A stretch of DNA of 7,434 nt from a bacterium (GTDB lineage Bacteria > SZUA-79 > Acidulodesulfobacterales > Acidulodesulfobacteraceae). Numbering within the stretch: the stretch's first letter is position 1; each line of letters opens with the position of its first letter. Below, piece after piece: positions 6,816 to 7,434 of this stretch. Both the position numbers and the translations under genes were made by a program. The stretch is from NCBI GenBank assembly GCA_021794335.1, contig JAJYQZ010000054.1:1-7434 (forward strand), read 5' to 3'. Below the pieces are notes generated by a model, which was not told the origin of the DNA, made no database searches, and saw nothing but the letters and a program-made list of their open reading frames with translations.

Positions 6816-7183
6816 CTAAGCGCCCCCTTTTTCCACACATACAAAAGACCTATGACTAATATTATGATAAACATAAACATTTCTATAAATCCGAAAAGCC
6901 CCAGCTCTGAAAAAACGACGGCCCAAGGAAATAAAAAAAGCGCTTCGATATCAAAAAGAAGAAAAAAAATGGCAACAAGATAAAATTTAACATCAAATCT
7001 GAAGTGGGCATCGCCCGTCGGTTCAACCCCGCACTCATAAGGTTTTAATTTTCCGATTTCGTATGTTTTTTTTCCAATAAAATTTGAGGCTATAATTGTA
7101 AAAATGGCAAATAATATGGCTATTACAAGCATTATAAGGATGGGTAGAAAAGAATTCAAACTATCTCCATTCATATTATTCAT
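6806..7183 (-). CDS. nuoA: NADH-quinone oxidoreductase subunit A
   Basis: A small membrane subunit next to NuoH at the junction of the two complex I arms. The 125 residues hold three hydrophobic helices (about 12-35, 66-89 and 96-117). The conserved loop is [20 protein letters not shown] (45-64), with C51 in the YECG motif whose exposure changes in the active/deactive transition in mitochondria. [11 protein letters not shown] (77-87) carries D78 and E80, the helix-2 acidic residues of the family. As first gene of the operon it follows a 137-bp AT-rich leader. The annotated ATG at 7183 and the ATG at codon 4 both lack a Shine-Dalgarno. TTG codon 9 (7159-7157) has GGAG at five-base spacing, so a 117-residue product starting there is possible and would still contain helix 1. 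The stop (TAG) lies inside nuoB. Confidence 0.95.
   Translation of the reverse strand: MNNMNGDSLNSFLPILIMLVIAILFAIFTIIASNFIGKKTYEIGKLKPYECGVEPTGDAHFRFDVKFYLVAIFFLLFDIEALFLFPWAVVFSELGLFGFIEMFMFIIILVIGLLYVWKKGALRWE
6823..6830 (-). promoter_or_regulatory. Shine-Dalgarno of nuoB, inside the 3' end of nuoA
   Basis: AAAGGGGG on the minus strand, seven bases before the nuoB ATG. It is the strongest ribosome-binding site in the window. Its position within nuoA codons, with the 10-bp gene overlap, suggests translation of nuoB is coupled to nuoA. Confidence 0.65.
7165..7168 (-). promoter_or_regulatory. Possible Shine-Dalgarno for a TTG start of nuoA
   Basis: GGAG on the minus strand is followed after five bases by TTG (7159-7157), which is codon 9 of the longer nuoA frame. 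The sequence also encodes Gly-Asp in the longer reading, so it could be coincidental. No competing Shine-Dalgarno exists for the two upstream ATGs. Confidence 0.3.
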
Positions 7184-7230
7184 AATGTTACACTAAAATA
7201 AATTAATTATAAATATGCGGTTGGATATAT

Positions 7231-7278
7231 CGTATAAAATGTATCATATAATATAATCAAAATCAATAAGAAAAACAA
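7231..7278 (-). promoter_or_regulatory. Candidate sigma70-type promoter region of the nuo operon
   Basis: The 7184-7328 leader is extremely AT-rich, so hexamer matches are cheap. On the minus strand, TTGTTT (7278-7273) and TATATT (7255-7250) are 17 bases apart. An alternative pair is TTGATT (7260-7255) with TATACG (7236-7231), 18 bases apart. Either would give a leader of roughly 40-65 bases before nuoA. No convincing FNR, Fur or other operator was recognised. The promoter may instead lie beyond the window. Confidence 0.25.
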
Positions 7279-7328
7279 CTTAATCTTTATATTCCCTGAT
7301 TTTGCATTAGAAATTATATAACTTTTGG

Positions 7329-7348
7329 ATTCCCGCTTTCGCGGGAAT
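7329..7348. repeat. dRS3-like palindrome ATTCCC-N8-GGGAAT
   Basis: ATTCCCGC (7329-7336) and GCGGGAAT (7341-7348) are perfect inverted arms around TTTC. The form ATTCCC-N8-GGGAAT is the consensus of the neisserial dRS3 element, and closely similar palindromes are dispersed in many other bacterial genomes. No poly-T tract follows on either strand, so it is not a standard terminator. The right arm is part of the first copy of the adjoining tandem array. Confidence 0.75.
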
Positions 7349-7434
7349 GACAGTGCTTCGCGGGAATGACAGTGCTTCGCGGGAATGACAGTGCTTCGCG
7401 GGAATGACAGTGCTTCGCGGGAATGACAGTGCTT
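7340..7434. repeat. Tandem array: five perfect copies of a 19-bp unit, reaching the window edge
   Basis: The unit CGCGGGAATGACAGTGCTT occurs head to tail at 7340-7358, 7359-7377, 7378-7396, 7397-7415 and 7416-7434 with no substitutions. The window ends exactly on a copy boundary, so the true copy number is unknown. Each unit contains the right arm (GCGGGAAT) of the neighbouring palindrome, but the left arm ATTCCCGC appears only once, at the inner end. There are no variable spacers, so this is not a CRISPR array. It lies upstream of the nuo leader. Confidence 0.93.

Noticed and set aside
6571..6983. Plus-strand frames of 82 and 61 codons across nuoB and nuoA
   Set aside because: Antisense shadows of conserved subunits; low-complexity translation.
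7329..7348. Intrinsic terminator
   Set aside because: The GC-rich palindrome has no poly-T tract on either strand, and similar palindromes are dispersed repeats in other genomes.
7340..7434. CRISPR array
   Set aside because: The 19-bp units are directly abutting and identical, with no spacers and no cas genes.

Overview
The window is the front part of a complex I (NADH-quinone oxidoreductase-type, nuo) operon, read entirely on the minus strand, so transcription runs from right to left. From the right edge the order is: a repeat array, an AT-rich leader, nuoA, nuoB, nuoC, nuoD, an unusual 634-residue flavoprotein in the place of nuoE/nuoF, nuoG, and the first 76 codons of nuoH running off the left edge. 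All genes are co-directional with short gaps (one 10-bp overlap, others 30-106 bp), as expected for one transcript. No tRNA, rRNA, CRISPR array or transposase gene is visible.

The main anomaly is the electron-input module. A canonical operon continues nuoD-nuoE-nuoF-nuoG. Here nuoE is absent, and only the C-terminal [4Fe-4S] (N3-type) domain of NuoF remains. It is fused to a glutamate-synthase-small-subunit (GltD/NfnB-like) part with its own cysteine-rich domain, an FAD-binding fold and an NAD(P)H-binding fold. The NuoF FMN/NADH domain is missing. The adjacent NuoG carries every cysteine needed for a complete two-cluster ferredoxin domain, where ordinary complex I keeps only one cluster (N4). 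A plausible electron path is NAD(P)H -> FAD -> GltD-type clusters -> N3-like cluster -> N1b -> N4 (with an extra cluster) -> N5 -> (NuoI, outside the window) -> N2 in NuoB -> quinone at NuoD/NuoB/NuoH. The path is inferred from motifs, not measured. The pair resembles, from memory, the soluble NADPH oxidoreductase SfrAB of Geobacter placed on a complex I stalk.

The non-coding parts hold some structure. There is a 15-bp hairpin with G-U pairs in the transcript between nuoG and nuoH. A perfect 25-bp all-A/T palindrome lies between nuoB and nuoC. At the right edge, upstream of the operon, an ATTCCC-N8-GGGAAT palindrome of the dRS3-like kind runs into five perfect tandem copies of a 19-bp unit.

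Organism: a Gram-negative-type, moderately AT-rich bacterium with very AT-rich spacers. The split nuoC/nuoD, the SfrB-like fusion and the repeat are compatible with an anaerobic, deltaproteobacteria-like lineage (for example Desulfobacterota or Ca. Acidulodesulfobacterales). This is a guess from style, not an identification.
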